Origin: Pseudomonadota bacterium
GTDB taxonomy: Bacteria; Desulfobacterota; Desulfobacteria; Desulfobacterales; Desulfobacteraceae
Length of the DNA: 64,000 nt
Direction of reading: 5' to 3'
NCBI GenBank assembly: GCA_018821535.1
Contig: JAHJLV010000055.1
Location: forward strand, 61,626-125,625
Positions within the stretch are counted from its first letter, which is position 1. Each line of letters opens with the position of its first letter. This document shows, piece after piece, positions 1-8,196 of the stretch. Made by a program: the position numbers and the translations under genes. The notes beneath the pieces were generated by a model that searched no databases, was not told the origin of the DNA, and saw only the letters and a program-made list of their open reading frames with translations.

Positions 1-1
1 A

Positions 2-553
2 GCCCATCCCAAGGCAGGTCTGAAAGGGGCCTGGCGCTCTATCTACAAATGGCTTATTCCGTATGGCACTTACGGATGGCGGACACAGCCTGCCATGGCA
101 GCGGCATTCTTTTGTTTTCACATTGGTGCGGTTTGTCTGCCCTTGTTTCTGGCAGGGCACACCATGTTTCTTGAAAGCAAGGTCGGGTTTTCTTTGTTCA
201 CCATGAGCCAGGGCCTGGCTGATTTTTTGACCTGGCTGGCTGTGGGCAGTATGGTTTTCCTGATTCTCCGACGCATTGTTCTGCCGGAGGTTCGCATCAT
301 GACCACCGTGTATGATTATTTTATCCTCTTTATTGCGCTGGCACCGTTTGTCTCAGGAATGATGGCACGGTATCAGGTGGGAAGTTATGAATTCTGGCTG
401 AATATGCATATTTTTTTCGGCGAACTTTTGTTGATTTCCATTCCCTTTACCAAGATGTCCCATGTATTTTTGTTTTTTGCATCCAGGGCACAGCTGGGAA
501 TGGATTTTGGTATCAAGCGCGGGGGTATGAAAGGTACCAAGATGGCCTGGTAA
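2..553 (+). CDS. hmcE: HmcE-like membrane subunit of a transmembrane redox complex (5' end missing)
   Basis: Open in frame from base 2, so the 5' end lies outside the window; 183 residues remain. The protein is mostly hydrophobic, with about four membrane spans and histidines near span ends (for example in CFHIG and MHIFFGE) of the kind that bind b-type haem in NarI/HmcE/DsrM-like subunits. It ends 40 bases before an HmcF-like CCG iron-sulfur gene. This order, followed by response regulator and Rrf2 genes, matches the known hmc operon of Desulfovibrio, where HmcE passes electrons between the periplasmic cytochrome side and cytoplasmic HmcF. TmcC of the related Tmc complex is the main alternative, but there the CCG gene comes first. 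Family is fairly sure; the exact Hmc assignment is inferred from order. Confidence 0.7.
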   Translation, partial: AHPKAGLKGAWRSIYKWLIPYGTYGWRTQPAMAAAFFCFHIGAVCLPLFLAGHTMFLESKVGFSLFTMSQGLADFLTWLAVGSMVFLILRRIVLPEVRIMTTVYDYFILFIALAPFVSGMMARYQVGSYEFWLNMHIFFGELLLISIPFTKMSHVFLFFASRAQLGMDFGIKRGGMKGTKMAW

Positions 554-593
554 GGCCGTTGATCTAAACTTTATTTAAGGAGAATTTAAATCC

Positions 594-1979
594 ATGCCGG
601 AAGGAAAATATTGTAATAAAACACCGATTAATACACCGGAAGAGGTGAACTTTCTGCTGTCTGATACCAGCGGCAGTCAATACTATAAAGAGATGGAAAG
701 CCTGGATGTGGACACAGCGCTGTTGTGGGGCACCATCCAGAAAACCATGAAAAGCCGATTGAAAACCTGGCTTGAAATATGTGCCCATTGCGGCATGTGC
801 GCGGACAGTTGTTTTCTTTATCTGGTGAATGACCGGGATCCTAAACAGGTGCCGGCATACAAGATTCAGTCCACGCTGGGCGAGATTGTGAAACGCAAAG
901 GCAAGGTGGATAATGCATTCATGCGGCATGCCATGGAGGTAGCCTGGAGCCAGTGCACCTGCTGCAACCGTTGCGGCACCTACTGCCCCCACGGCATTGA
1001 TACCGGCATTATGTTCGGGTATTTGCGCGGCCTTCTCTACCAGCAGGGATTTGTACCCTGGGAAATGAAAATCGGCGCTGGTATGCATCGGGCCTACAGG
1101 GCGCAGATGGATGTCACGGATGCCGATTTTGTCGAGACCTTTGAGTGGATGGTGGAGGAGATGGAAGAGGAATACGCCGGACTGACCGTGCCGGTGGATG
1201 TGGAAAATGCGGATATTTTATATACCGTCAATGCCAGGGAGGTAAAACATTATCCGGAAGATCTGGCTGAAGCGGCTGTTCTGTTTCATGCTGCCGGAGA
1301 AAACTGGACGGTTCCTTCAAAAGGCTGGGAACAGACATCTCTTGCCATGTTTGCAGGAGACTGGGCCGCCTGCAAGATGCAGGTGGAATCGGTTTACGAT
1401 GCCATGGAAAGACTTAAGCCCAAACGAATGATCGGGACAGAATGCGGTCATGCGCACCGGGCAACGGTGATTGAAGGCCCGTACTGGGCTGGCAGGGAAA
1501 ACGGATTGCCGCCGGTGGAATCGATTCATTATGTTGAATGGCTGGCAGAGGCCTTACGGGAAGGAAAGCTGAAAATAGACCCTGAAAAAAGGATCAAAGA
1601 GTTGGTCACCATTCAGGACTCATGCAATTATGTCAGAAACCAGGGCTTGAAAAACGCCACCCGGGAAATTATCAGCTATATCGTTGAACCGGGCTATTTT
1701 GTTGAAATGTCGCCGAACAAGGAACACAATTTCTGCTGTGGCGGCGGCGGGTTCAACGGTATCGGTGTGTTCAGAAAACAACGAAACAAGGGCCTGGAAA
1801 AAAAGAGAGATCAGATTCTTGCAACCGGTGCAAAACTGGTGCTGGCCCCTTGTCATAATTGCTGGGATGCCATCCGGGATCTGGAAGAAGAATTTGAAAT
1901 CGGGATCAGATGGTCCTTTTTGAAGCCTGTTATTATTAAAATGCTGGTGGTGCCGGATCACATGGTGCCGGAAGAATAG
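594..1979 (+). CDS. hmcF: HmcF-like cytoplasmic iron-sulfur protein (CCG/heterodisulfide reductase-like)
   Basis: 461 residues, the same length as I recall for Desulfovibrio HmcF. Two four-cysteine clusters are visible: C63/C66/C69/C73 and C121/C124/C127/C131, each ending in a C-P or C-D type ferredoxin motif for [4Fe-4S] binding. The C-terminal half has cysteine-rich CCG-domain features: C284 in ECGHAHR, C344, the C381-C382-G run and C420/C423 in PCHNC, as in HdrB/HdrD-type proteins. The start follows AAGGAG about 9 bases upstream. It probably receives electrons from the membrane subunit encoded just upstream and delivers them to cytoplasmic sulfate-reduction or thiol-disulfide chemistry. 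TmcB is the alternative name. Confidence 0.78.
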   Translation: MPEGKYCNKTPINTPEEVNFLLSDTSGSQYYKEMESLDVDTALLWGTIQKTMKSRLKTWLEICAHCGMCADSCFLYLVNDRDPKQVPAYKIQSTLGEIVKRKGKVDNAFMRHAMEVAWSQCTCCNRCGTYCPHGIDTGIMFGYLRGLLYQQGFVPWEMKIGAGMHRAYRAQMDVTDADFVETFEWMVEEMEEEYAGLTVPVDVENADILYTVNAREVKHYPEDLAEAAVLFHAAGENWTVPSKGWEQTSLAMFAGDWAACKMQVESVYDAMERLKPKRMIGTECGHAHRATVIEGPYWAGRENGLPPVESIHYVEWLAEALREGKLKIDPEKRIKELVTIQDSCNYVRNQGLKNATREIISYIVEPGYFVEMSPNKEHNFCCGGGGFNGIGVFRKQRNKGLEKKRDQILATGAKLVLAPCHNCWDAIRDLEEEFEIGIRWSFLKPVIIKMLVVPDHMVPEE

Positions 1980-2002
1980 AACGCCATTAAAAGGGGGTGA
2001 TC

Positions 2003-2902
2003 ATGTTCAAGAAAATTCTGTTTGCAACATCTGCGACAGCTGCAAGTGATCATGCGGCCAGGGTTGCATTTAATATCGCCAGAAAATACAACGCGCATCT
2101 GGATATCTTTCATGTTCTGGGAGTTCCTTCCAGAGGCTACAGCCAGGTGATTGTGGATGTGAAAACAAAAGATCGCGTGGATGTGGATGATGATTATATT
2201 GACTGGGTAAGGGATGAGGTGAAAACCTATTATTCCAAATATCTGGAAAACGGCCTTGATCATGAGATCAGTGTTGCCATTGGCTTTCCTGCCCGGGAAA
2301 TTTTGAGAAGAGCCAGAGATATAGAGCCGGACCTTATTCTTCTGGGAGGCAGTACCGGAGATGAGGATGATTCCGTGTATAAAAAGAGTATGACCGGTAC
2401 AACGCTGCAGAAAATTGCCAGATCAGCCAAATGTCCGGTGCTGGTGGTTAACCGTCCGGCAGCATCATTCTGGGGCGGACTGTCCAATATTACGTTTGGA
2501 ACTGATTTTTCAAAAGCCTCTGACAAAGCCTTTGATTTTGCAATGACACTGGCAAAGACGCTGGATTGTGAGCTGCATGTGTTTCATGCACTGGATATTA
2601 CTTCTGCTTCAGGTGGCCGGATGCTCAGTCAGGATGATATTGAACAAAAGATTCGCGAAAGCCTTCGCATGATCCGGGCCCGTTATGAATCCAGGCTCAA
2701 GACGCTTAAAAATTATTCCATGGATGTCTGGGAAGGCATCCCCTTTATTGAGATTGTGAAGTATGCCAGGGACAATCATTCAGATTTAATTGTCATGGCC
2801 CATCATTCCAGGAAGGCAGACACGGCAGATGCAATTCTTGGAAGCAATGTCGAGCAGGTCATTGTGAGAGCAGGTTGTCCTGTAATCAGTGTAAATCGAT
2901 AA
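2003..2902 (+). CDS. Tandem-domain universal stress protein (UspA family)
   Basis: 299 residues with two Usp domains in tandem. Each domain begins with a beta-strand/alpha-helix pattern (KKILFATSATAASDHA; NITFGTDFSKASDKAFDF) and ends with a nucleotide-binding-like loop leading to CPVLVV or CPVISV. The second domain has HHSRK where ATP-binding Usp proteins carry a G-rich loop, so only the first (LGGSTGDE...GTT) looks able to bind nucleotide. I chose ATG 2003 because an almost perfect anti-16S match (AAGGGGGTGATC) ends directly before it; the longer GTG start at 1997 would lie inside that site. It sits between the redox module and its regulators, which suggests a role in the response to energy or redox stress. 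Confidence 0.85.
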   Translation: MFKKILFATSATAASDHAARVAFNIARKYNAHLDIFHVLGVPSRGYSQVIVDVKTKDRVDVDDDYIDWVRDEVKTYYSKYLENGLDHEISVAIGFPAREILRRARDIEPDLILLGGSTGDEDDSVYKKSMTGTTLQKIARSAKCPVLVVNRPAASFWGGLSNITFGTDFSKASDKAFDFAMTLAKTLDCELHVFHALDITSASGGRMLSQDDIEQKIRESLRMIRARYESRLKTLKNYSMDVWEGIPFIEIVKYARDNHSDLIVMAHHSRKADTADAILGSNVEQVIVRAGCPVISVNR

Positions 2903-2916
2903 ACGGAGAATATATC

Positions 2917-3270
2917 ATGAAAAAGAAAATCTTGGTTGTAGATGACGATCCCAACATTCTGGATTATCTGGAATCACTGTTTAGCGACAATGGGTATGAT
3001 GTTGTCGCGGCAAGGGACGCAAAAGAAGGTCTGGAAATGGCGAAAAAAGATGTTCCGGATCTGATTACGCTGGACATTGAAATGCCGGGTGACTGGGGCC
3101 CTCGCTTTTACCGTCAGATGATTCAGGAACCTGGACTCAAGAATGTTCCGGTTATCGTGATATCAGGCTTGTCCGGAAATGCATATGCCATACCCAAAGC
3201 CATTGCATCTTTAAAAAAACCCTTTGACCGGGAAGAACTTTTAGGCATTGTTAAAGATGCCATCGGATAA
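2917..3270 (+). CDS. Single-domain response regulator (Rrf1-like)
   Basis: 117 residues forming one CheY-like receiver domain with no output domain. The acidic pair is D10/D11, the phospho-acceptor is D53 in LITLDIEMPG, and the conserved lysine lies in SLKKPF near the C terminus. ATG 2917 is preceded by GGAG; the longer TTG-started frame overlaps the Usp gene and lacks support. In Desulfovibrio the hmc operon is followed by rrf1 (a receiver protein) and rrf2, and this gene holds the rrf1-like position. It is separated by 14 bases from the Usp gene and by 22 from the kinase downstream, so all are probably co-transcribed and the kinase is a likely phosphate donor. Confidence 0.85.
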   Translation: MKKKILVVDDDPNILDYLESLFSDNGYDVVAARDAKEGLEMAKKDVPDLITLDIEMPGDWGPRFYRQMIQEPGLKNVPVIVISGLSGNAYAIPKAIASLKKPFDREELLGIVKDAIG

Positions 3271-3292
3271 ATAAAATGATTCTTGCAAAATT

Positions 3293-4774
3293 ATGACAGA
3301 ACAAATCCTGATCATAGATGATGATATCGAACACGCACAGGCGCTGGGCACTTATCTGGAACGGCTGCAGTATGAGGTCAGTATTGCAGCCGCAACCAAA
3401 GAGGTCCTGCCCATGCTGGATACTTCATGGGATATTATTTTAGGCAACCCGTTCATTTCAGACCAGATAACAGACCGTGTGGAACAGGTCGCTCAGGCCT
3501 CGTTGATGACCCAGGTTATCATTTATGTAAAACCCGAAGTGCTGGATCAGGCCATGGAGCGGTTTGGCTTGAAGGCCCTGGATTATCTGAGCCTTCCAAT
3601 AAATTCAAAAGCACTTGAATTATCGCTGGAAAGAGCCCGGAAAAATGCATTTCAGATTCGAAAAAACAATCGCTATGTCGAACGGCTTGGAGATCTTCAT
3701 AATGCCCAGATTTTGCTCAATCAATTGTTCGACGTGGTTCCCTGCTATATTTCCGTCCAGGATAAAAACCTTCGGATAACAGCGATTAACAAACGGTTCA
3801 AAGAGGATTTCGGCAATTATATTGGCGGGCACTGCTACAGAATTTACAAGCACAGAAAAACACCCTGTGAAAAATGCCCGGTGGTTCAGACATTTGAGGA
3901 CGGGAAAATTCACAGCACCGAAGAGGTGGTTACTTCAGTGAGCGGGAAGCAATACAATGTATTGACCCATACGGCCCCGATTAAAAATGCAAAGGGTGAA
4001 ATCACCCAGGTGATGGAGATGTCCACAAATATCACACAGATCCGTCAGCTTCAGGATCATCTGACATCACTGGGGCTGATGCTGGGTTCCATGTCTCACG
4101 GGGTGAAAGGTATGCTGACCGCTCTGGATGGCGGAATTTATCAGCTTGAAACCGGACTGAATCAGAAAGATGAACCCCGGATTTCAAAGGCTTTTGGTCA
4201 GGTCAAGATGATGACGGACAAGATCAAAAAGATGGTTCTGGAAATTCTGTATTATGCAAAATCCAGGGAATTGCAGTATGTCACAAAGAATGTGTCTGAT
4301 CTGGTGAAAAATATTGTTGCCAATGTTCAGCCGCTGGCGCTGAAAAACAATGTGACCTTGAATATACGGATTGCCAAAAATCCAGGCAAAATTGAAATTG
4401 ATCCCAGCTGGCTGGAAGCGGCACTGGTGAATTTTCTGGAAAATGCAGTGGATGCCTGTGCCTTTGACCGGAATAAGCCGGAACATATTGTTGAATTTGT
4501 TGTGGAAAAGCCGGATACAAGTAGATTATGGTTTAAAATTTCAGACAATGGAATCGGGATGGACCAGGAAACCCGGGAAAAAATGTTTACTCTGTTTTTT
4601 ACATCCAAAGGCTCACAGGGCACGGGGCTTGGCCTTTTTATCGCCCACAGGGTAATTCAACAGCATGGAGGGTTTGTCAAGGTTGAATCTGAACAGGATA
4701 AAGGGACGCTGTTTACCATTAATCTTCCCCGGAAACGGCCGGAGAAGATAAAAACTATTGTTGCGGGTGAGTGA
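3293..4774 (+). CDS. Sensor histidine kinase with degenerate receiver and cysteine-bearing PAS domain
   Basis: 493 residues, no membrane span, so cytoplasmic. Residues 1-115 fold-match a receiver domain but the phospho-acceptor position reads LGNPF and the usual KP reads LP, so it cannot be phosphorylated in the normal way. Residues about 140-250 form a PAS domain with C181, C192 and C195 in HCYRIYKHRKTPCEKCP. The dimerisation helix carries H269 (GSMSHGVKG), and the ATPase has NFLENAVDA, DNGIGMD and GTGLGL. No clear ribosome site precedes ATG 3293, consistent with coupled translation in the operon. The neighbouring single receiver and Rrf2 genes suggest it senses redox or metabolic state for the Hmc-type operon. 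Confidence 0.85.
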   Translation: MTEQILIIDDDIEHAQALGTYLERLQYEVSIAAATKEVLPMLDTSWDIILGNPFISDQITDRVEQVAQASLMTQVIIYVKPEVLDQAMERFGLKALDYLSLPINSKALELSLERARKNAFQIRKNNRYVERLGDLHNAQILLNQLFDVVPCYISVQDKNLRITAINKRFKEDFGNYIGGHCYRIYKHRKTPCEKCPVVQTFEDGKIHSTEEVVTSVSGKQYNVLTHTAPIKNAKGEITQVMEMSTNITQIRQLQDHLTSLGLMLGSMSHGVKGMLTALDGGIYQLETGLNQKDEPRISKAFGQVKMMTDKIKKMVLEILYYAKSRELQYVTKNVSDLVKNIVANVQPLALKNNVTLNIRIAKNPGKIEIDPSWLEAALVNFLENAVDACAFDRNKPEHIVEFVVEKPDTSRLWFKISDNGIGMDQETREKMFTLFFTSKGSQGTGLGLFIAHRVIQQHGGFVKVESEQDKGTLFTINLPRKRPEKIKTIVAGE

Positions 4775-4822
4775 AACTGCTATAACGCTCTATCTTAAGC
4801 AGCAAAAACAGCAGTTGGAAAT

Positions 4823-5275
4823 ATGAGATTAACAACAAAAAGCAGATATGGGACACGGCTGATTATTGATCTGGCCATTTACGGGCGTGAAAAACCAATC
4901 CCCCTGGGAGAGGTGGCCAGACGTCAGAACATATCCGTTAAATATCTTGAACAACTGGTCAGAAAATTAAAAGAAGAAAAAATGATTACCAGCCATAGAG
5001 GCCCATTTGGCGGTCATATGCTGGCAAAAGACCCCAAAGATATTTCCGTCGGGGATATTGTCCGGACGCTGGAGGAAAGCACAGCGATCACAGATTGTGC
5101 TGAAGAGGATGAAAAACTGTGCGGTATCTGTAATCAGGCCGGAGATTGTCTTTCCCGATGGGTCTGGGTGGAAGCCGGCAAGGCCATGTTTAAACGCCTG
5201 GACAAGATTTCAATTGCGAATCTGCTGCAGATCAGAAATGATGGTCAGGATGACGATGACCTGGGTCTGCTCTGA
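4823..5275 (+). CDS. rrf2: Rrf2-family transcriptional regulator
   Basis: 150 residues. The N terminus (MRLTTKSRYGTRLIIDLA) and helix-turn-helix (PLGEVARRQNISVKYLEQLVRKL...RGPFGGHMLA) are typical of Rrf2. A cysteine group follows in TDCAEEDEKLCGICNQAGDC, the place where IscR and NsrR bind an iron-sulfur cluster; four cysteines here make cluster binding plausible. The start follows TTGGA. In Desulfovibrio, Rrf2 represses the hmc operon, and this gene closes a similar operon, so autoregulation by a redox-sensitive cluster is a reasonable inference. It ends about 60 bases before a convergent methyltransferase gene. Confidence 0.88.
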   Translation: MRLTTKSRYGTRLIIDLAIYGREKPIPLGEVARRQNISVKYLEQLVRKLKEEKMITSHRGPFGGHMLAKDPKDISVGDIVRTLEESTAITDCAEEDEKLCGICNQAGDCLSRWVWVEAGKAMFKRLDKISIANLLQIRNDGQDDDDLGLL

Positions 5276-5338
5276 TTTGCGTTCAACAACATGAAGCAGA
5301 TATCTTTGCACGGATAAGTGACACCAGATTTTTTTAGA

Positions 5339-5905
5339 TTAAAGCGTTAAAAGCAGGCTCCTGCCCCCCTTGTTTTTAGGGGTATCCAGAAATAGAAACC
5401 CGATGGATGTCATCCCTTCACAAATGGTTTTAAATTTTGATTTGCTGACATGAAAATAGGGTTCAACAATCAGAAATTTGCCATTTTCCTTTAATAGCGG
5501 TTTGATCTGTTTTGCAAAAGCATAGGGATCCGGTGTCTCGTGAAGCATATAATAGGCAAGAATGAAATCCGCTTTTATATCTTCATCTAAGCCAATCCTG
5601 TCTTGCGTGCAGTTATGGAGAATCATCTGTCCGGTAAGATGGTTTTTTTCTGCCTTGGATTTCACGGCTTCAAGCATTTCTTTTTGAAGATCAACACAAT
5701 AGACCTTTCCTGTAGTGCCCACCATTTTGGCCATTTCAATGGAAAAAAACCCCGGTCCGCAACCCAGATCGATCACCGTATCTCCGTTTCCAATATATTC
5801 TTTCACAATTTTTTCAGGATTTTGCAGTATCCTTCTGAAAAAATTATCCAGTATAAATGAAATGGAATGGCTGCAGACATCGCCTTTAAATTTTTTGTTA
5901 TACAT
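5339..5905 (-). CDS. Class I SAM-dependent methyltransferase, substrate unknown
   Basis: 188 residues. Motif I for S-adenosylmethionine binding is VIDLGCGPGFFSIEMA, followed by an acidic residue at the end of strand 2 (VYCVDLQKEML) and an ILAYYMLHETPD motif of the UbiE/Methyltransf_11 group. The short length fits a single-domain enzyme. I place the start at ATG 5905, where AAGGAG lies 7 bases upstream; the longer frame reaches into the divergent gene's leader. It is divergent from a radical SAM gene with only about 100 bases between starts, so both may share a control region. The substrate cannot be read from sequence. Confidence 0.8.
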   Translation of the reverse strand: MYNKKFKGDVCSHSISFILDNFFRRILQNPEKIVKEYIGNGDTVIDLGCGPGFFSIEMAKMVGTTGKVYCVDLQKEMLEAVKSKAEKNHLTGQMILHNCTQDRIGLDEDIKADFILAYYMLHETPDPYAFAKQIKPLLKENGKFLIVEPYFHVSKSKFKTICEGMTSIGFLFLDTPKNKGGRSLLLTL

Positions 5906-6003
5906 GATTGTGCTCCTTGTTAAGTCGACAGGATTAGGTTTATATGCAGTATACACATGAAATTAAAAATTATCCCATATCTTTTTATGGAGGAAAGTCT
6001 CTG

Positions 6004-7545
6004 ATGATGAAAATCGGTATTCTGGAATTATTAAGCGAAGATGCAAACCCATCATGGAAAAAAATGCCCCATGATTGGTTTGTTGTAAAACAGTATGCCA
6101 GCATCATGCCCCAGGCAGTCAGTGTATGGTGCAGAAACCTGGGGCACAAGGTGTTTTATGCAACCTATTATGGTCAAAAAGATCCTGCAGGTCTTTTACC
6201 GGATGATCTGGATGTGGTTTTTTTTTCCTGTTTTTCCAGGGGAAGCGCGCTTGCCTATGCACTGTCAAAATGGTTTAAAAAAAAAGCACCCGGGATTCTG
6301 ACTGTTCTTGGCGGGCCCCATGCAAAACAGTTTTCTGTTGATGCATCCCGATTTTTTGATGTGGTGATAAAGGCCTGTGACCAGATTTTAATTAAAGAAA
6401 TTTTAAGTGACCGTCCCCGGAACTGTATTGTAACCACGGATAGAAAATTAAAGGATATTCCAACCATAGCCGAGCGTCTGTCTGAAATTCAGATAGCAAG
6501 TTTCTGGAATAAAAAGCCGTCCCGGTTTGCTTTTATTCCGATTCTGTCCAGTACCGGGTGTCCGTATTCCTGCGATTTTTGTGTGGACTGGGATAACCCA
6601 TATCATCCATTGCCCTTGGAGCGGGTAAAGGCTGATCTGATATTTGCAGCAACGCATTTTCCCCAGATCAATATTAATTTTTATGATCCCAATTTCGGGG
6701 TGCAGTTTGATCAGATTATGAGTATTATTGAAGACATTCCCCATCCAAGGGACCGGTGGTTTCTGACCGAGGGCTCCTTGGATTCTTTGACAGTGCAGCG
6801 GCTCAAGCGCATGAAAGATGCCGGATGTCTGTGTGTAATTCCCGGGATTGAATCCTGGCATGCATATTCAAAAAAAGCCGGTGTAATGAAGGCGGATTCT
6901 GCCTGGGAAAAACTGGAAGAGATTGTTGCTCATTTTGAAATCCTTCATGAATATATTCCCATTATCCAGGCCAATCTTTTATTTGGACTGGATTCGGACA
7001 GAGGGGATGATCCGGTCCGGCTGAATAAAGCATTTATGACCCGAACGCCCTATGTGTCACATTCTTTGAATATTCCGGCACCTTTTGGAGAAACACCGAT
7101 GTTCAGGAGGTATCTGAAAAACAACCGTATCTTGACAACCCTTCCGTTCACTTTTTATTGCAAACCGTATCTGGCAACAACGATAAAGCATTATCATCCG
7201 ATTGATTTTTATGAAAAACTCATTGAAACCTTTATGCATATGACGTCATTTGCTCAACAGTTTCAGGCAGTCAAACATACAAAAAGCTGGATATTTAAAG
7301 GATATCATCCGATTCGCAATATCAGTCTGGCCTTGATGCTCCGGATGATGAAAACGATTCTGGAGCAACTGAAAACAGATGCCGGTTTTCTGGCATTTCA
7401 TGAAGGTACATCCAAAGTCCTGCCTGAATACTATCATCATCAGTATGAAGCGCTTTTAGGCCCTTATAAAACTCTGGTATCCAGAAAAGACAGAACACCT
7501 GTGATCGATATATCACAGATTGAATTTAAGGAAACCGGAACCTGA
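6004..7545 (+). CDS. Radical SAM protein with N-terminal B12-binding-like domain
   Basis: 513 residues from ATG 6004, chosen because GGAGGA lies 9 bases upstream; the ORF could begin earlier at 5944. Residues 1-150 resemble the cobalamin-binding-like fold of many radical SAM enzymes (LGHKVFYATYYG, DVVFFSCFSRG, LTVLGGPHAK), though no DxHxxG cobalamin motif is visible. The radical SAM cluster motif is CPYSCDFC (C-x3-C-x2-C), followed by TIM-barrel strands (NINFYDPNFG; CVIPGIES). The C-terminal 150 residues are helical and unassigned. It is divergent from a methyltransferase and convergent with the nuclease gene. The reaction is unknown. Confidence 0.8.
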   Translation: MMKIGILELLSEDANPSWKKMPHDWFVVKQYASIMPQAVSVWCRNLGHKVFYATYYGQKDPAGLLPDDLDVVFFSCFSRGSALAYALSKWFKKKAPGILTVLGGPHAKQFSVDASRFFDVVIKACDQILIKEILSDRPRNCIVTTDRKLKDIPTIAERLSEIQIASFWNKKPSRFAFIPILSSTGCPYSCDFCVDWDNPYHPLPLERVKADLIFAATHFPQININFYDPNFGVQFDQIMSIIEDIPHPRDRWFLTEGSLDSLTVQRLKRMKDAGCLCVIPGIESWHAYSKKAGVMKADSAWEKLEEIVAHFEILHEYIPIIQANLLFGLDSDRGDDPVRLNKAFMTRTPYVSHSLNIPAPFGETPMFRRYLKNNRILTTLPFTFYCKPYLATTIKHYHPIDFYEKLIETFMHMTSFAQQFQAVKHTKSWIFKGYHPIRNISLALMLRMMKTILEQLKTDAGFLAFHEGTSKVLPEYYHHQYEALLGPYKTLVSRKDRTPVIDISQIEFKETGT

Positions 7546-7551
7546 AACCTG

Positions 7552-8187
7552 TTATTTTCTGGGATGCTCCTTACGCCATATCCTGGGGCTTTTATATGCA
7601 TTGCCCTGTGCCCATATTCCGATGCCTGCGCGCTTTGCGAAAGCTTCTTCATCCAGATAGCGTTGAGAGTTCAAATGTTTTGGACGTTTGCCGGTATAGA
7701 CTTCTGCAAGCCCGGCCCGGATCATTTTCAGGTTGATATTTTCATTGTTTACAAAAACTTCTGCCAGTTGACGGTTGTATCCGCCGGTGCCGTAACTTTT
7801 CAAGTGGATATTTTTATTTTCCAGAAGTGTGATCAGATAGGCTTTCGCTTTTTGGCTGAAAGGCTGACTTTGCTGGCCGTCATACTGGATTTCCGGTGCA
7901 TCGATTCCCACCATGCGCACTTTAAATACCAGCCCCAGTCCTTTCACCTGTATGGTATCCCCATCATAAATTCTTAATACCTTAAAGTGGTGTCCTTTGT
8001 TTTCCAGGGCTGTAATTTTTTTAAATATTTCATGACTTTCTTCCAGTTCCTGTACATTTTCACCTGAAGGCGGGCTTGTGTTGCTGTAATGTCTGGTTCC
8101 GGTTTCATCTGTCCAGAAATAAATATTGCCGTATAGAAAACAGCTTAAGAAAAGCGCAAGGAGCAGGGCTGAAATTTTTTTTTGCAT
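7552..8187 (-). CDS. Exported thermonuclease-like protein with N-terminal DUF4124 domain
   Basis: 211 residues. The N terminus is a hydrophobic export signal (KKISALLLALFLSCFLYG) followed directly by the DUF4124 signature (FWTDETGTRHYSN). Residues about 68-205 form a staphylococcal-nuclease domain with all key residues in place: R91 and E99 with the R-x7-E spacing of SNase R35/E43, D96, and R139 in GYNRQLAEV. It should cut DNA or RNA outside the cytoplasm in a calcium-dependent way. It ends 6 bases from the convergent radical SAM gene, and its start lies 9 bases from the end of the upstream PrmA-like gene, so it is probably the last gene of the minus-strand operon. Confidence 0.87.
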   Translation of the reverse strand: MQKKISALLLALFLSCFLYGNIYFWTDETGTRHYSNTSPPSGENVQELEESHEIFKKITALENKGHHFKVLRIYDGDTIQVKGLGLVFKVRMVGIDAPEIQYDGQQSQPFSQKAKAYLITLLENKNIHLKSYGTGGYNRQLAEVFVNNENINLKMIRAGLAEVYTGKRPKHLNSQRYLDEEAFAKRAGIGIWAQGNAYKSPRIWRKEHPRK

Positions 8188-8196
8188 GTTTTATCT

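Noticed and set aside
4774..4816. Inverted AACTGCT / AGCAGTT arms between kinase and Rrf2 genes
   Set aside because: The arms are only 7 bp with a loop near 28 bases and no U-run, so neither a terminator nor a convincing operator is supported.
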